From contig CM066322.1 in NCBI GenBank assembly GCA_033807775.1, positions 20,511,001 to 20,575,000 of the forward strand: 64,000 nt of DNA, in the 5' to 3' direction. The notes under the pieces were generated by a model, which saw only the letters and a program-made list of their open reading frames with translations, did no database searches and had not been told where the DNA came from. Of the stretch, positions 22,363 to 35,497 are shown piece by piece. Each line of letters begins with the position of its first letter. Position 1 is the first letter of the stretch. This DNA comes from Saussurea involucrata. Its lineage: Eukaryota > Streptophyta > Magnoliopsida > Asterales > Asteraceae. The translations under genes were made by a program, and so were the position numbers.

Positions 22363-23052
22363 ATGGAGATCGAAACCGATAACCATTTCAATCACACTAA
22401 CAACGACGACTATGACGTACTCTCCCTCCGGGACCTTCAATTGTACGATCACACCCCCACCAGCTCCACCCACAGCAGCCCTAGAATTTCCTCCGGTCAA
22501 CAACTCTTTGAGTTCTTCCCCAATCTGTCCAATCGCAATAATCCGATTGAAACCGGAGACATTGTGTTCTGCGGTAAAGTTATTCCTGCTTCGATTAATC
22601 ATAACGAGTTGAATGATCAGTACCAGAACCGTGATTACCTCACACTCGTTGGATCGTCATCCTTCAGGTTGCCTGAGCGGCCAATCGAGCATGTGATTCC
22701 GATCCGGTCGGTTTCGGATCTGGAAATCGGATCGGCTCGTCACGCCGTGAAGTTCTCGTCGTCGGTGAAGAAAGTGAACATCACAGCGCTGACGTCGATG
22801 TCTTCGAAGTCCAGACGGAGGATGTTTATGTTTGGGCCGGTGAAGTTTAAGCCGGAAATGGAAATGAGGGAGATAAAGGAGAGACAGGGACGGTGTGCTC
22901 CGTCGCGAATGTTCCCGGTGGCGGAAGGTGGTGAGTCGGGGAAAGTGGTTGTCGGTGGGCATAAGAATCATGGGGATAGGGTGAAGACGTTGAGGTGCAG
23001 GTCCCGCTTGAATACTGTGTTTGAAAGGTCGCTTGCTTGTCTTCGACTTTGA
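22363..23052 (+). CDS. Uncharacterised plant protein, paralogue of 12942-13679
   Basis: A single-exon ORF of 229 residues, starting at an ATG with G at +4 (MEIETDNHF). The order of blocks matches the other gene: an acidic N-terminus (SLRDLQLYD), a Ser/Pro-rich part, IVFCGKVIP near residue 70, RSVSDLE, then the conserved core SSKSRRRMFMFGPVKFKPEM followed by MREIKERQGR near 165-190. It ends basic (TLRCRSRLNTVFERS). No transmembrane span or signal is visible, so a soluble cytosolic or nuclear protein is likely. Function is unknown. It is divergently oriented to its paralogue with 8.7 kb of mostly transposon DNA between. A Copia LTR starts 152 bp after the stop codon, so its polyadenylation site may lie in or close to the element. 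Confidence 0.82.
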   Translation: MEIETDNHFNHTNNDDYDVLSLRDLQLYDHTPTSSTHSSPRISSGQQLFEFFPNLSNRNNPIETGDIVFCGKVIPASINHNELNDQYQNRDYLTLVGSSSFRLPERPIEHVIPIRSVSDLEIGSARHAVKFSSSVKKVNITALTSMSSKSRRRMFMFGPVKFKPEMEMREIKERQGRCAPSRMFPVAEGGESGKVVVGGHKNHGDRVKTLRCRSRLNTVFERSLACLRL

Positions 23053-23203
23053 ATGGGAATTTCGAATCTTTTTTACTTTTAATTCATTAAATACAAAAAT
23101 TATATAAGTATTAATTATTGGAATATAAAAGTTACTTGTTTGATATTTTAAAATATTTTTTTAAATAATCAGTAACTTTATTCAGATCGTATAATATGTC
23201 TAG

Positions 23204-25193
23204 TGTTGTAGGATAAATGTGTCATCGTCAAAGTATAAGACGATAATGATAAAGTTAGAGATAGAGATTGTTGGAAATCAGTCCCTTCCCCACCCTTGAA
23301 CTCACACCCCGAACACGCCAATCAAAACAGCAAATGGGTTTTCACTGTGTGTATTATATTAAACTGGAGAAACTGATTACTTTTTACAATGAAGCCTATA
23401 CTAATCTATTTATAAGCTAAAAACAAAACAGGTAGAAGCAAACAAAACGTGGGCAAAGTAGATGGCCAAGATATCCTATAAACCAGGAAACCACAACCCA
23501 CTAAACATAAGACTCGGTCCTATCTTTGACCTATAATCAGTAAACATAAACCATGCATAAATAACTGGATGACCCATGAGCAAAACCCGCTGACCCGCAA
23601 GTTGACCCGCTCCATGCCGATCCATGACCCACAAAACCGCTGTCCTGTGAACAATTCGATTAACCAAACAATCACCCCCTTAATCGATGTTTGTTCACTT
23701 CGTTTATCCACAACAGCGATCCCGTCAAAACAGCCTTCACCTCGAACCATCTCAACTTTTCCCGGACACCCGACCTCTACCTCGGTCACGTCCAAAGTCC
23801 TCCACCACCCGACTGTTGTTTGTCACCACACAGAACCCGTTTACTCATAACACTTCTGTAACACGAGAGCATTATTCCACCGATCAAGAAAACAAAGCCA
23901 CCCGCTTCTACCGTTTTCTTTCACCCGCCAAACGAACCCAATTCAACGCCACCTGCGTTGAAATCTTTCCGCCCGTTTTTTCCACGAACTGGTTAATCTC
24001 TCCATTTTCCGGTGACCTACAACCTACCGCCGAATTTGCCTTTGAATCCCATACTTCCCTTTGATCACAACTAACAGCCACGGAATACCGATGTTCATCA
24101 GCGGTCACCACCACCATCCCAAATGGTACTTCCCCGCAACAATGGCTGAGCAAAACACCTTACCGTCTCCGTCTTCTGCTATAAAACAGGACCAAAACAG
24201 CCCCTGCTGTCCTCGCTTCCGCTGCTATGGCAGCCCCACATCTCTTTTCCGATCGAACTTGTTCCGAGACACTTTTCTACCGATCAAGAAGACAAGGTCA
24301 CACCCGCCTTTACCGTCTTCCGTCACCCGCAAAACGAACCGACTCAAAAAACCCAACTGTTTTGATGTCTTCCCGTCCATTTATTCCGCAACCCCGGTTA
24401 GTCTCTCGCCAACACCGACCAAGAACACAAGCTACCGCTTTACCGTCTTCTTGCACCTGCAACAACGAACCGAATCCAAAGCCACCTTCTTTGACGGATC
24501 CTTTCCGTCCGTCTGTTTTCACGCACCTCGGTTATTCTCTCGCCACACGAACAAGCTGATCAAAACCACCCCACAGCCCCTTCAACGAGCCTTGGGCTCT
24601 GATACCAATTGTTGGAAATCAGTCCCTCCCCCACCCTTGAACTCACACCCCGAACACCACTGATCGGTCACACTAATCAAAACAGCAACTGAACGACGCT
24701 CATGCGTATTTGGGGTTTTCACTGTGTGTATAATATTAAACTGGAGAAACTGATTACTTTTTACAATGAAGCCTATACTAATCTATTTATAAGCTAAAAA
24801 CAAAACAAGTAGAAGCAAACAAAACGTGGGCAAAGTAGCTGGCCAAGATATCCTATAAACCAGGAAACCACAACCCACTAAACATAAGACTCGGTCCTAT
24901 CTTTGACCTATAATCAGTAAACATAAACCATGCATAAATAACTGGATGACCCATGAGCAAAACCCGCTGACCCGCAAGTTGACCCGCTCCATGCCGATCC
25001 ATGACCCACAAAACCGTTGTCCTGTGAACAATTCGATTAACCCAACAAGATAGAGGCATTAGAGTTAGATTAGAACTTGGTATCTCATGATTATCTCTTT
25101 GTAAACCATCCCTATATAAAGGGCTTATGATTAATGAGAATTACGATTCATTCTCTCCATTCTATTGTGTTATGTTTCTTCTTTCCTTTAACA
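23204..25193 (+). repeat. 5' LTR of decayed Copia, split by TRIM-like element
   Basis: The two parts, 23204-23268 and 25052-25193, together equal the 207-bp right LTR. The distal part contains TATATAAAGGGC, a likely LTR TATA box, near 25113. Confidence 0.85.
23269..25047 (-). mobile_element. TRIM-like small LTR retrotransposon
   Basis: LTRs at 23269-23670 (402 bp) and 24610-25047 (438 bp) surround only 939 bp. On the minus strand the primer site TGGTATCAGAGC (plus 24596-24607) lies 2 bp from the right LTR and a purine tract TTAAGGGGGTGAT abuts the left one. The left LTR lacks about 36 bp present in the right. There is no gag or pol. The 4-bp AGAT on both sides is what remains of the TSD. The interior contains three imperfect repeats of about 135 bp (from about 23878, 24280 and 24415) each with CCGATCAAGAA- or CCGACCAAGAA-like starts and a CTTTACCGTCTTC-like core. 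Plus-strand ORFs there are not real genes. Confidence 0.82.
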
Positions 25194-27869
25194 CGTTATC
25201 AGCACGTAAGCTCAAATTCATTGTCTTTATCGTCCGCCACTAATTAAAGAACTACTCGATCCGTTGTCTAGCCTCAATTCAAGTAAGCATCTTTATGAAT
25301 TCATATTTGTATTTGTAAACATGTTACGTTGCTTGCGTGCATATGTGATTTCATTGTACTTATAAATTAGTATATGGTTTTGTTTTGAGTTTCTTTTAGC
25401 CGTATAAGGAAGTTGAAAAAAAATCAAATTATACTTTGGTGGATTACACATATGTAAACTCTTCATTTAATTGTAGTACTATAGTACTATGCTTTGTTAT
25501 TGTTATGCATAAAATTTTGTTGCATTGCACTATTAGTATAATGACCATATTTAATGTGTACTCATTAATTGTTTTATGTATCCCAATTCACTAGTAGTAT
25601 GTTAATATGTTCATTGAGGCATAATGTGAAGTATTTAATTGACTCATTCAAACGATCGATTCATAAGATGATTATTTGAATATTTAATTAATTTGTGCAA
25701 ATCCATATTAGTTTAGCTATAGATTTAGGTTTAAAATTGATATCTCCAAATATTATTCAAATCATTATCTTAAATTGTGATCTTGTACCTAATATTCGAA
25801 AGTTACACTTTCAGCCCCCGTATTTTTTGATATTTTACCAAAATCTCCAAAAATAACATGAAAATGTTAAAATATTAATCAAATGTTTATCTTGATCATG
25901 AGTTCCTACTCATTAATTCCGGTCTTATAAATAACTTTTGGATGTTACACTTCCACCCCCTAATATTTGGTATTTTACCAAAAGATCCATAAATACCAAT
26001 AAGATGTTATAAGTTTGAAGTTGACTTTATGTCAAAACCAATATTTATTTGTCTAAAGGTAATCTCGTAAAATACTATTATGGTATTAAAACATTGAAAT
26101 TGGCTTCATATGCCAAACCCTTATTCTTTTCGGCCTCCTGCCAAAAACTTTATAATTAACAATGTTATATTCAAATTAATTAAATCGCAAGATATCGATT
26201 TGGATTTTGTCGAACATGTGTAAATAGCCCTAAGGTTTATAGGGACTTAAGAAATCCACGTGATTCCCCTACTATCTGGAGATCCAATAGATTGAGTGAT
26301 TTTTATTCGCAAATTGAAATATTGATGATATATTATCAATAAAATGTAAGCATACAAAAATAATCCAATATTGTTATGATAATGAAATTTCATACATAAA
26401 ATAATAAGTATAAACCATAATTCACTATTTTAGAAAATAATATATTCCCCATTTCTACGACATCTTTGAATCAGAAGGACTTGATTGCGATAAGATAGGT
26501 TCGAAAAACACAAGAAAATATGCAAAAATCATCGAACCCTTTTGACCCTAAAGAAAAAAACACTAGATGTTAAGATACAAGTAAATATTTTAAAAGCTTT
26601 TGAGACGATAGATCAGTCACAACCTTCAGAGAAAATAAACTAGAAACCCCCAAGAACCGTGGGTAGTCCCAAAAAGGAAATTCGGGAATATTCAGTACCA
26701 TATACTTCTCAAACTAATCATACAGTGGAAAGAAACCTACTTACTTGATTACAAGAAGGTAACTGATTTTGACAAAGAAATGTCATGTCTCAAAATGCAT
26801 CTCAATCTTTGTGGCAAGGAACTTACAAAAGATTATGCGAATAACATTTTTTCATCTTTCCTATATCACCAATCATACTAATGAAACAGTATAAGCTGCA
26901 ATATAACCTTTAACAAACTCATTAACTTAATGTAAGTGGTTAAGAGTTGTAGCAATGTTTTTGTAACAACGCTAGACATACCCAGATAAAGAAAATTCTT
27001 GGGGTGAATAAGGCAAGCGTTGGAGATGAAAGAACTCCAAAGGATAGTGAGTTGAACATATTAATCCACACACATATGCTAAATATGTACCATATGGACA
27101 AGGTTGTGGAAAGGGTCAAATTCATGGCAAGAGTCGGGAACGAACTCCTAATAAAAAATGGGACAAGTTATAAACGAACTATGTCATTTCTAAGATTGGT
27201 TAAGTATAAGTTTATTTAAATATAATTTAACTATCAAATTAATTGCATTTGTGTATATATACACCTGAGTTTATAACCATTAGAGATGTAAATGAACACA
27301 TAAAAGAACAAATGCAAAACTCTCAATGTTCTTCGTTCCATGTAGGAATGTATCGAGGAGAACTTGATTGTTTTTGTGACATATCATACAATCATAAGAA
27401 ATAGATTGTTATTCATTGAATTAATAATTTTTAATTCCTCCAAACACTTAGACGATGGACTGTCACTTGTTGCTTAATGACACAAGATCAATCACTAAAG
27501 CACTATATTAATATGAACCTTGTTAAAATATTCGTACAAATCATATTATAAGAATGGAAATGGGTATATGTACATCAACTCTAATGATATGAAAGCAACG
27601 TATATTAGAGAATTTAATGTATCAATTTAATGGATTATCTATGTCATTAAATCATATTTTGTCACCAATAAAGAACTTTGGGATAATGACACATATATGT
27701 TTCGGCATGACCACGTGGGACACCATGGTCATGACATAGTGATCCATGTATTGAAAAATACACTTAGATACATTTTCTTTTGAGTGAAAGACAAAACGAG
27801 GGAATTAACGAAATTGTAACTGTTGACTTCTACTGCACAAGAAGCAACACTACCATCATAACATGCCCT

Positions 27870-29600
27870 CTCTAATACCTAGAACTTTTATATACCCTGA
27901 TCCTTAGCCAAATCAGGAATGAGACCATCCTAAAGCTAAGGACATGATATAAAAAATATTTCATTCTTACAACGAATACAAGGTGATATTTATGGACATA
28001 AACATCCAGAATGCGGACCATTAAAGTACTTATGGTTCTGGTTTTGACATGATGAACACGTGTCGTATTATGGTCCACATGAAATGTTGCACTCCTAGCA
28101 CTAGTTATACGTTTAAGGACTAACCACCCTGATTTTCTCATCAAGTCAGCATGACTTAGAATGCTGGAGAATTTACATCATAAGGATTTGATGATTATTG
28201 CATATGTATAGAGGTTAATGTAGAGTTTCCTATACCCCTTGTGTATATATAAAGCGGTCTCGTAGTATGATAAAAGCTGTCATCAAAAGAATATAGATGG
28301 TAGCTAGGGCATTGGTTATGTGCACCAATTTATCCAGATCTACATGGGGTTATGCAATAATACATGCAACTTTAATTATTCGTGTTTAGACCCACAACCA
28401 ACCAACCAATCTTATGTGTACCAGTTGGTAACTGGATATAGGCCTGATGTTTTACATTTATGTATGTTTGGTTGTGTTGTATATGTGCCAATTACGCCCC
28501 CACAGCGTACCAAAATGGGTCTTAAAGACGAGTCATCAAATGCTGGATATGAACCCCCAACAATTATCCGCTAATTAGAACCCTTGACGAGTGATCCCTT
28601 TACCGCTAGATTTGCGGGTTGTCACTTTGATGAGACAACCTTCCTGTCGTTAGGGGGAGATAGGAAAAAGGATTTTCCATGGGAACGACATGAAGTGTCA
28701 TTGAATATTTCAACTGTGTCTCATTTTGATCCCCAAAAAAAACTTCACAACGTAAAGTTGAAGTCAAACGAATCAGACTTGATACCTGATACGTTTAATA
28801 TTATCTAGAGTGACAAGATCACATATACGAGCTGCAAATATACTCGCAAGGTCAAAAGTCCCCAAACAAGGGCACAACATCGCTGGAAGTACGTTGCAAT
28901 CACACATGGTGGAGGTGTGGTTGAGGTCGTAGCTCCCAAAAGGAAATGGGGGAAGCTACTTGGTTCGATAGATACTCATCTAAAGGAAGAGAAGAGTAAG
29001 GCACAACTATATATCATCAATACATGAGATTATCTCTGATTAAATCTATGTCTATGAATCATTACTGGAGGACGCTCCGAAGTTATACTGATTCCAGAGA
29101 TCAAAGAAATCTCAAATGAATATGAGTCGATGGACAGATCATAAATACTAAATGATGATATATTTGCATATATCGTTGCTTATGAGATAATAGAGCACGA
29201 TGTCATCGAACCATGCTCAGTTGAAGAATGTCAACAAAGAGCAAATTGGCGGCCTAAATGAAAAGAAGCAATCCAGGATAATTATTTGACAAATGAACAG
29301 GTATTTGGTTCGGTAGTGCTAACCGACCAAGTGTAAAGCCTGTAGGACATAGATAAATCATTTGTGAGGGAAGCGTAATGAGAATAATTAAGTCATAATA
29401 TATAAGGCTCTCCTTTGGCGCAAGGTTTCTCACAACGCACTGGATTGACCACAATAAGACTTACTCTCTTGTAATGGACAGCGTTCTGCTAATTAAATTA
29501 GCCAAGTAGTTTCCGAAGGACTGGAAATGGCAGCTCAACGATGTAGTTACTACATATCTCTATAGGGATCTAAATTCAGAGATTTAAAAGTGTGTGATGG
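27870..29600 (+). pseudogene. pol: Copia integrase and reverse transcriptase remnants
   Basis: Recognisable fragments in changing frames: LQRIQGDIYGHKHPECGP (integrase core, near 27970), then QLVTGYRPDVLHLCMFGCVV and YVPITPPQRTKMG (end of integrase, 28420-28530), LEPLTSDPFTARFAGCHFDE (near 28580-28640), and near 29180-29430 traces of the RT N-terminal part (ECQQRANWRPK-like and ARFLTTHW-like pieces). Multiple stops and frameshifts show it is long dead. No clear gag was found in 25194-27870. Confidence 0.65.
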
Positions 29601-31232
29601 CATTATACCAATATCAAGTAACTTTAAACTATGAAATGCGATTACAATAAATATGAAACACTCACTTTATAGATTAAAACAATCTACGCGGATGTGGTAT
29701 ACCCGCCTGAGTGAATACTTGATTGGGAACGATAAATAAGAACGATGAAATGTGCCCTTGCGTATTTATATAAGAAAACAAGTCCCAGATTTTCATAGTA
29801 GCTCTATATATCGATGTTATGAACATAATAGACACTCTTGATGAAATAAGAGAAAACACAAGCTACTTGAAATCTGAATTTGAGATGAAAGATCATGGGA
29901 AAACTTGGTTTTGTCTAGATACTTAAGCTACGACACCGAGTTTGTGGAATATTAATCCACCGATCCGCATATGTCTAGAAAATGATCAGACGACCTAATA
30001 TGGACAAAGCGAATCCGATTAGCACTCCCATGATCGGTTAAAGTGTTGGATATAAGGAAAGATCCATTTCATCTAAAGGATGAGGACGAAGAGGTGTTAG
30101 GAGTTGGAATTCCATACCTAAGTACAATAGGCGCATTATTGTACTCAACATAATACACTTGACCGTATATTGTACTTCTCATTGTACTTGTCAGCTAGAT
30201 TTAGCTCAGCGCCAACGCAACGTCATTGGAATGATTTCAAATTAATATTTTGGCACCATTGACGTGGGCTTATAATTTCCCTACGAAGATAAATGGATTG
30301 ATAATGAAACTTCAATACCTACTTAGATTGTGAGCGGAAAAAGTACTGGCTCTTATAGAAAAACACCAAACAATGCCTTGGTATATATTTGTTGATATTA
30401 GGTATATGTTTGACTGATATAAAGGTTGTTCCCAAACTAGATAACGACTTATCATATGGAACATGCCGATTGCTTGGAAGTAAACTAAGCAAACCCTTAA
30501 TAGCTATCCTCTTATATTATCAACAATCTTACTCTCCATGAGACTATTTAAGAGTGTATATGGTTAAGGACTATCATTACACATATAAGAGGAACTGGTA
30601 ATTTTGATTTTGATCACTATACAACTTGCATGTATGAAAATAATGCATCATGTATCGAAGAAATAAAAGTAAGATATATCAAGGGTTATAACACAAAGCA
30701 TACTTTGCTTAAGTTTCCATATAATCAATTATCCTCAAGATTCAAGTGAATTGAATAAGATGCGAGGAAAATGTGACATGTTTGTTTACCAAATCAATAC
30801 GTAAAACCATATTTGGGAAACATGTAGAAAGTATTAAAATGGAAATGTTTTAAACCTCCTTTGATTAATGCACGAATCAGGGGGGGTAGTAGACAAAAGG
30901 GGGAGTCTACTATATATGTAATATTGGTATGGTGTGCTATTTCCTTCAACCAATGTTTTATTTTTCCCATTGGGTTTTGTTCCTTGGTGTAAGGTTTTAG
31001 TGAGGCAACGGCTTATATACCATCATGTTTTCTTAACTCTCATGATTAATGTACGAATCTAAGAGAAAACTAGACTAAAGGAAAAGTCTATGTGTTGCAA
31101 AAAAAACTAGTGCGTTGTACTCTTTCCTTCGTCATATTTTTATTTTTTCCCACTGGGTTTTTATTTTGGCGTAAGGTTTTAACGAGACAACAATTGTGCA
31201 CCTTCACTCATTTGACTCGGCACAAGGGGCAG

Positions 31233-31439
31233 TGTTGTAGGATAAATGTGTCATCGTCAAAGTATAAGACGATAATGATAAAGTTAGAGATAGAGATGGA
31301 GGCATTAGAGTTAGATTAGAACTTGGTATCTCATGATTATCTCTTTGTAAACCATCCCTATATAAAGGGCTTATGATTAATGAGAATTACGATTCATTCT
31401 CTCCATTCTATTGTGTTATGTTTCTTCTGTCCTTTAACA
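31233..31439 (+). repeat. 3' LTR of decayed Copia element
   Basis: 207 bp, TGTTGTAGG...CTTTAACA, directly after the CACAAGGGGCAG purine tract and before the TSD TCTAG. Confidence 0.88.
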
Positions 31440-31540
31440 TCTAGTAATTAATGTATTCAAATAAAATTAATTCGATCTATTTGGTCTTTAATGCTAGCTT
31501 TGAATATGTCTTTACGTTGTTATTTGTTTAGTACTTGAAG

Positions 31541-32195
31541 GTTGAGTTTGGTACACTGGACAGAACAGAACATAGATCATTTGTTCAATGTTTGACAAGA
31601 CATTTATGTGGAACATACAGGAACAAGATGGAACAAACTGGAACAAGCCTGTTCCACCCCCATCCCATGGAATAAGCTGGAACAAGGCGGGGCAAACTTA
31701 TTTTATCAATATAACCTCAAAATAAAATCTATTTCTCTTCTAAAACATCAAATAAGTCTTCTATTTTATATTTTATTCATTTTTTCAATTTTATTTATTG
31801 TATTTTATATTTCTTAAACTTTCACTTTACTTTTAACAAAATATTATTTTTATATGGTTTTATGTTTTGATTAATTTATGTAAATTATTAAATATTAATA
31901 GTAAAAATAATAATATAGAAAACGTTAGATAATAAAAATTGAAAACTACATGTTTTTGGTGTCGCTTTAATCGTTTTGAAGAAAACTTTCTAATATTTTT
32001 TTTGTTATAAAAATGTTTATTCCATTATAATTTAATAAATTACATAATTAATCAAAATATGTAAAATATATAAACAATTTATTAAGAGTAAATTGGTTAA
32101 TGTTATCTATTTTGTTCTGTCAAGTTCTATCTTACCAAACGATGAACAGTTGTCTTGTCTTGTCCTGTCCTGTCTTGACTGCATACCAAACGAAC
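31541..32195. mobile_element. MITE-like element with short inverted ends
   Basis: The left end GGTTGAGTTTGGTACACTGG and the inverse of the right end (GGGTTCGTTTGGTATGCAGT) are similar. Runs of GGAACAAG and CTTGTCCTGTCCTG lie near the two ends. A GAA triplet flanks both sides. The interior is AT-rich and non-coding. Superfamily not certain. Confidence 0.45.
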
Positions 32196-32769
32196 CCGAA
32201 AATTTATTTACAATAAAAAAAAGACTTTTATAATATGCAAAATCATTCAAAATATATCATTTTCATTTTTATCATAGTTTATATAGTATTTTCTTTAGTT
32301 GAAATTCAATGGATTTAGGTGGATATGATATTATCCAACCATCTAATAGATGTTGGATTTTGTTATATAATTCAATCCGATTAACATTGAACATCAACTC
32401 CAATCTAATTGATGATTGGATCAAATCAGTTATATCCATTGGATATTACTATTGATTATCCATTAGATCGAATTGAAGCAATCCACTACTTTGATACAGT
32501 TTTAACCGATTAAACAAATTATTCATATATATTTATAATTTACGAAAAGCTTATATGTTTAAATATCAACTAAAAAACAATATCATAAAATGTTAATAAT
32601 TATATATAATAATTGTTTTGATGGTAGTTGGATGATTATTGAATTGAATCGGTTTGTTGTATTCTAGACTACCTTGCAAGAAACGACCGATCTAATTTAT
32701 ATTATGAAATTTTGGATCCAATTTAATCAAATTACAATTAGATATCCGATTATGATCAGTCGATTTAAG
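32196..32769. other. AT-rich stretch without a supported feature
   Basis: Contains recurring phrases such as ATTGGATATTA and AATCCGATTA in both orientations, which may be an old MITE, but no ends or TSD could be set. Confidence 0.35.
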
Positions 32770-32852
32770 TTAGGTGTTGTTCGGTTCATTTCTGTTAAGA
32801 CCTGTATGGATATAGTTGTCTGAGTGGATATGATTGTCTCGGTGTTAACAGA

Positions 32853-33456
32853 TGTTGGGGGATTTGTGTATCGTGGAAGAGATGAGATAATGGTGAGACG
32901 ATTAGTATAACTCGGATAGAACCAGAGATCGCGTAGAGCTCGCTTTCCGTAAGAGATATTTCGACCCTATTATGCCCGGGTATCACGAAATTCTCTCGAG
33001 GATAATCTCTGATTTTTCAGTGTAATCGATCATGGCAGATATCGACTCATATATATACACTTTAGAAATGTAACCTACGCTGTATTGATTCAGGAAATAA
33101 TCATCTCATTAATGGGATTGATTATGTGTTTATGGACGTCGGTTACAAATTGGAAGAGGCATCAGACACTCGGCGCCAGTCTCCGCGCCAGTCAACTGGC
33201 GCCACAACTGGCGCGGGTAAACATTCCGGAGCTTAGCGCCAGTCTTGGCGCCAGCACTGGCCCCGACGCCCAGCTCATGAAAACACATTGTAACTTCCCA
33301 ATTTTAACCGTCCAACAATCCCGGGTTCTAGTTAGCTTACACGAGTGTGCACTCCACACCTCCTAACTCGTGTTATAGCTTAGCTATCAACCCCATTATT
33401 TCCTTTGTGAATCCAATTACACAAAATGACCGATGATTTCACTAAAATCACCAACA
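32853..33456 (-). repeat. 3' LTR of minus-strand Copia
   Basis: 604 bp; plus-strand edges TGTTGGGGGATTTG and AAAATCACCAACA. It carries a cluster of GGCGCCAGT-type palindromic motifs near 33171-33265 that is also in the other LTR. Confidence 0.92.
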
Positions 33457-33788
33457 TTCCTCCCCCATTTTAGTGCAATCCTTGATTCACAAATAAAAGT
33501 ACAATACAGGTAAACAAACTCATGCATAAATGAAAATATCTAAAAGATTGAATTTCCATCTTAGTACATTACACATTTCAAATACTCGAGAATCCGGGTG
33601 TCCTAAGGATTGAACCCGTCAACCCATTTGAGTACCAGAAAATAACATACACATGAATTTAAGAATTTCTAAAGTATAAACTTGACACTATACAGGCCAT
33701 GTGTCCTTATCCATTCATGAGTTCATCAAAGCCAAGTCCAAGCTTCTTGAAGCGGCCACACTTCCTACTCATATAGGTAGTTATTTTC

Positions 33789-35497
33789 TGTAATACCCCG
33801 GGTAAGTCAGTTAGATAAATTCCCTATCAGTTAAATTATTTAACCTTAAGATTTGATGTTTAGGGTAAGTATGAGATAAGTTATAAGTTCAAGGTTCATT
33901 TGTTAATTTTGGTTTGATATTACCTCTTAAACATCAGATATTATTCTGATAACCTAAAATAGAAAGAGTGTGTGTGCGGGAGTTCTGGAGGCGAAAGAAA
34001 GAAAGAAGAAGAAAATGTACGGTTAAGGCTTCAATCGATTGGGCTAGAGGCGATTTGGAGGTAAGTATCTTTACATTTTATGCTTGTAATCTTAAGTAGA
34101 AGATGTTTACCGGTTTAGAAATCACGATTACATCGATTGGTATTAGTCTCAATCGATTCTGGGTATTTTGAAACCGACTGTGTTCTTGAGAGTCCCGGGG
34201 AAATCCCGGTATAGTCGACTCCCGGTAGTGTAGAGTCCCGGTATAGTCGACTCCCGATAACGTGAACTCTCGGTATTGCCAACTCCCGGTATTAACAACT
34301 TCCGGTGATCGAACTCCCGGTACTGTGAAGTCCCGGTACCAAAGAGTCCCGGTACTGTAAAGTCCCGGTACCCTGTGTAGTCCCGGTAGTGGGTTAAGTG
34401 CAGTGTGTAATGGGACAGTTGAGGATAGGAACTTGTTAGGCTTTATGTAATTGGCTAGTAAAGCGATATATGTGTTTTAAATTGTTTCAGATACTGTGGA
34501 GTAGAAGTGAAAGATATAACCTTTTTGAAAGAAGCTTGCGAGCGTGCTTGATAAGCAAAACATGTGAGTTTTACTTTAAAAAACGTTTTTAACTGGATTA
34601 CATATACGTATGGTTTGGGGAATGTGATAATTGGTGATTATGTGTTTATATGTGCGATATAGGTGAATTATAATATATTGAGGTATTATATTTACATGAG
34701 TATTATAATGTGTTATAATACGTTGGCCGGCGTAGGACCGATGTGTTTGGCTATAGAATCTGTATAGCGTTGTTTGGTTGTAGATGTTGTACAGCGTTGT
34801 AAATTTATTAGTTGGCTTGCAACCAACTAATATGGCCAGGAGGAATGAGGAGGGAAGGTATATGATGTGTGAGTTCAAATTGATATATTTGATCGTGCTG
34901 TGTGATTTATATAATTAAGGTTTATATAAATGAATTCAAACTAACAGGGATTTTCTCACTTAGGGGGTGTTTGGGAGTGCTTATATTTTTAACTTATGCT
35001 TATTTGCTTATAACTTATCTCCGTTCCAGAAAAGTCAGTTTCAAGTTACTTCTCAAAAATCTGCTTATCTCCTTCCCTGGAACACGATAAGGAGTTTTTT
35101 TTTAAATCCAAACACTCATCTCCTTCCCTAGAACGCAATAAGAAGATAAGTTAAAAATATAAGCACTCCCAAACACCCCCTTAGACCCTTAGGTCTAACC
35201 CTCATTTTGTTTTAAAAATATGTATTCCAGGTGGTGGATCGAGTAAGGGCAAATGATTAGAGTAATCGATGGATGGCTTTTGTGAAGGAATATATGATGA
35301 ATATTTTGGCATGTTTAGCAGTTGTAACTTAATAACTAAATGTTATGTATGTATTTAGTATAAAGTTTGTAGTAGGATGGCTTCTTCTGATTGTAAAAGA
35401 CTATGGGACCGTACTTGTAATATAATGTTTCGTTTGTTATATCACTGTTATGTTACTTTGTGTGAATTGTTTCGTATATGGGAATTGGGTTGTTACA
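33789..35497 (+). repeat. 5' LTR of Tekay element (contains a MITE)
   Basis: 1709 bp including a 218-bp MITE and its 3-bp duplication. A dense array of TCCCGGTA-like motifs lies at about 34186-34392. The block GTTGGCTTGCAACCAACTAA is near 34810. Confidence 0.92.
34963..35180. mobile_element. PIF/Harbinger (Tourist-like) MITE
   Basis: 218 bp with long inverted ends: GGGGGTGTTTGGGAGTGCTT at the left, and AAGCACTCCCAAACACCCCC at the right. TSD TTA at 34960-34962 and 35181-35183. Absent from the other LTR of the same element, so inserted after integration. Confidence 0.92.

Larger units (their letters stand above)
23204..31439 (+). mobile_element. Decayed Copia retrotransposon with short LTRs
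   Basis: LTRs are 207 bp (right copy 31233-31439; left copy split by a TRIM-like element), start TGTTGTAGGATAAATG and end CTTTAACA. The TSD TCTAG at 23199-23203 and 31440-31444 is perfect. The sequence after the left LTR, CGTTATCAGCACG, is the primer-site form seen in many plant Copia elements. The purine tract CACAAGGGGCAG precedes the right LTR. Internally, integrase and RT traces remain (27900-29500), full of stops and shifts. Near the 3' end an approximately 180-bp unit is duplicated (about 30863 and 31043), each copy containing a purine-rich tract. Confidence 0.85.

Noticed and set aside
23569..24663. Several overlapping ORFs on both strands
   Set aside because: They fall inside the TRIM-like element; several frames are open at once because of its GC-rich repeated body.
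27872..28144. Minus-strand 90-residue ORF
   Set aside because: The plus strand here encodes a Copia integrase remnant, so this is its shadow.
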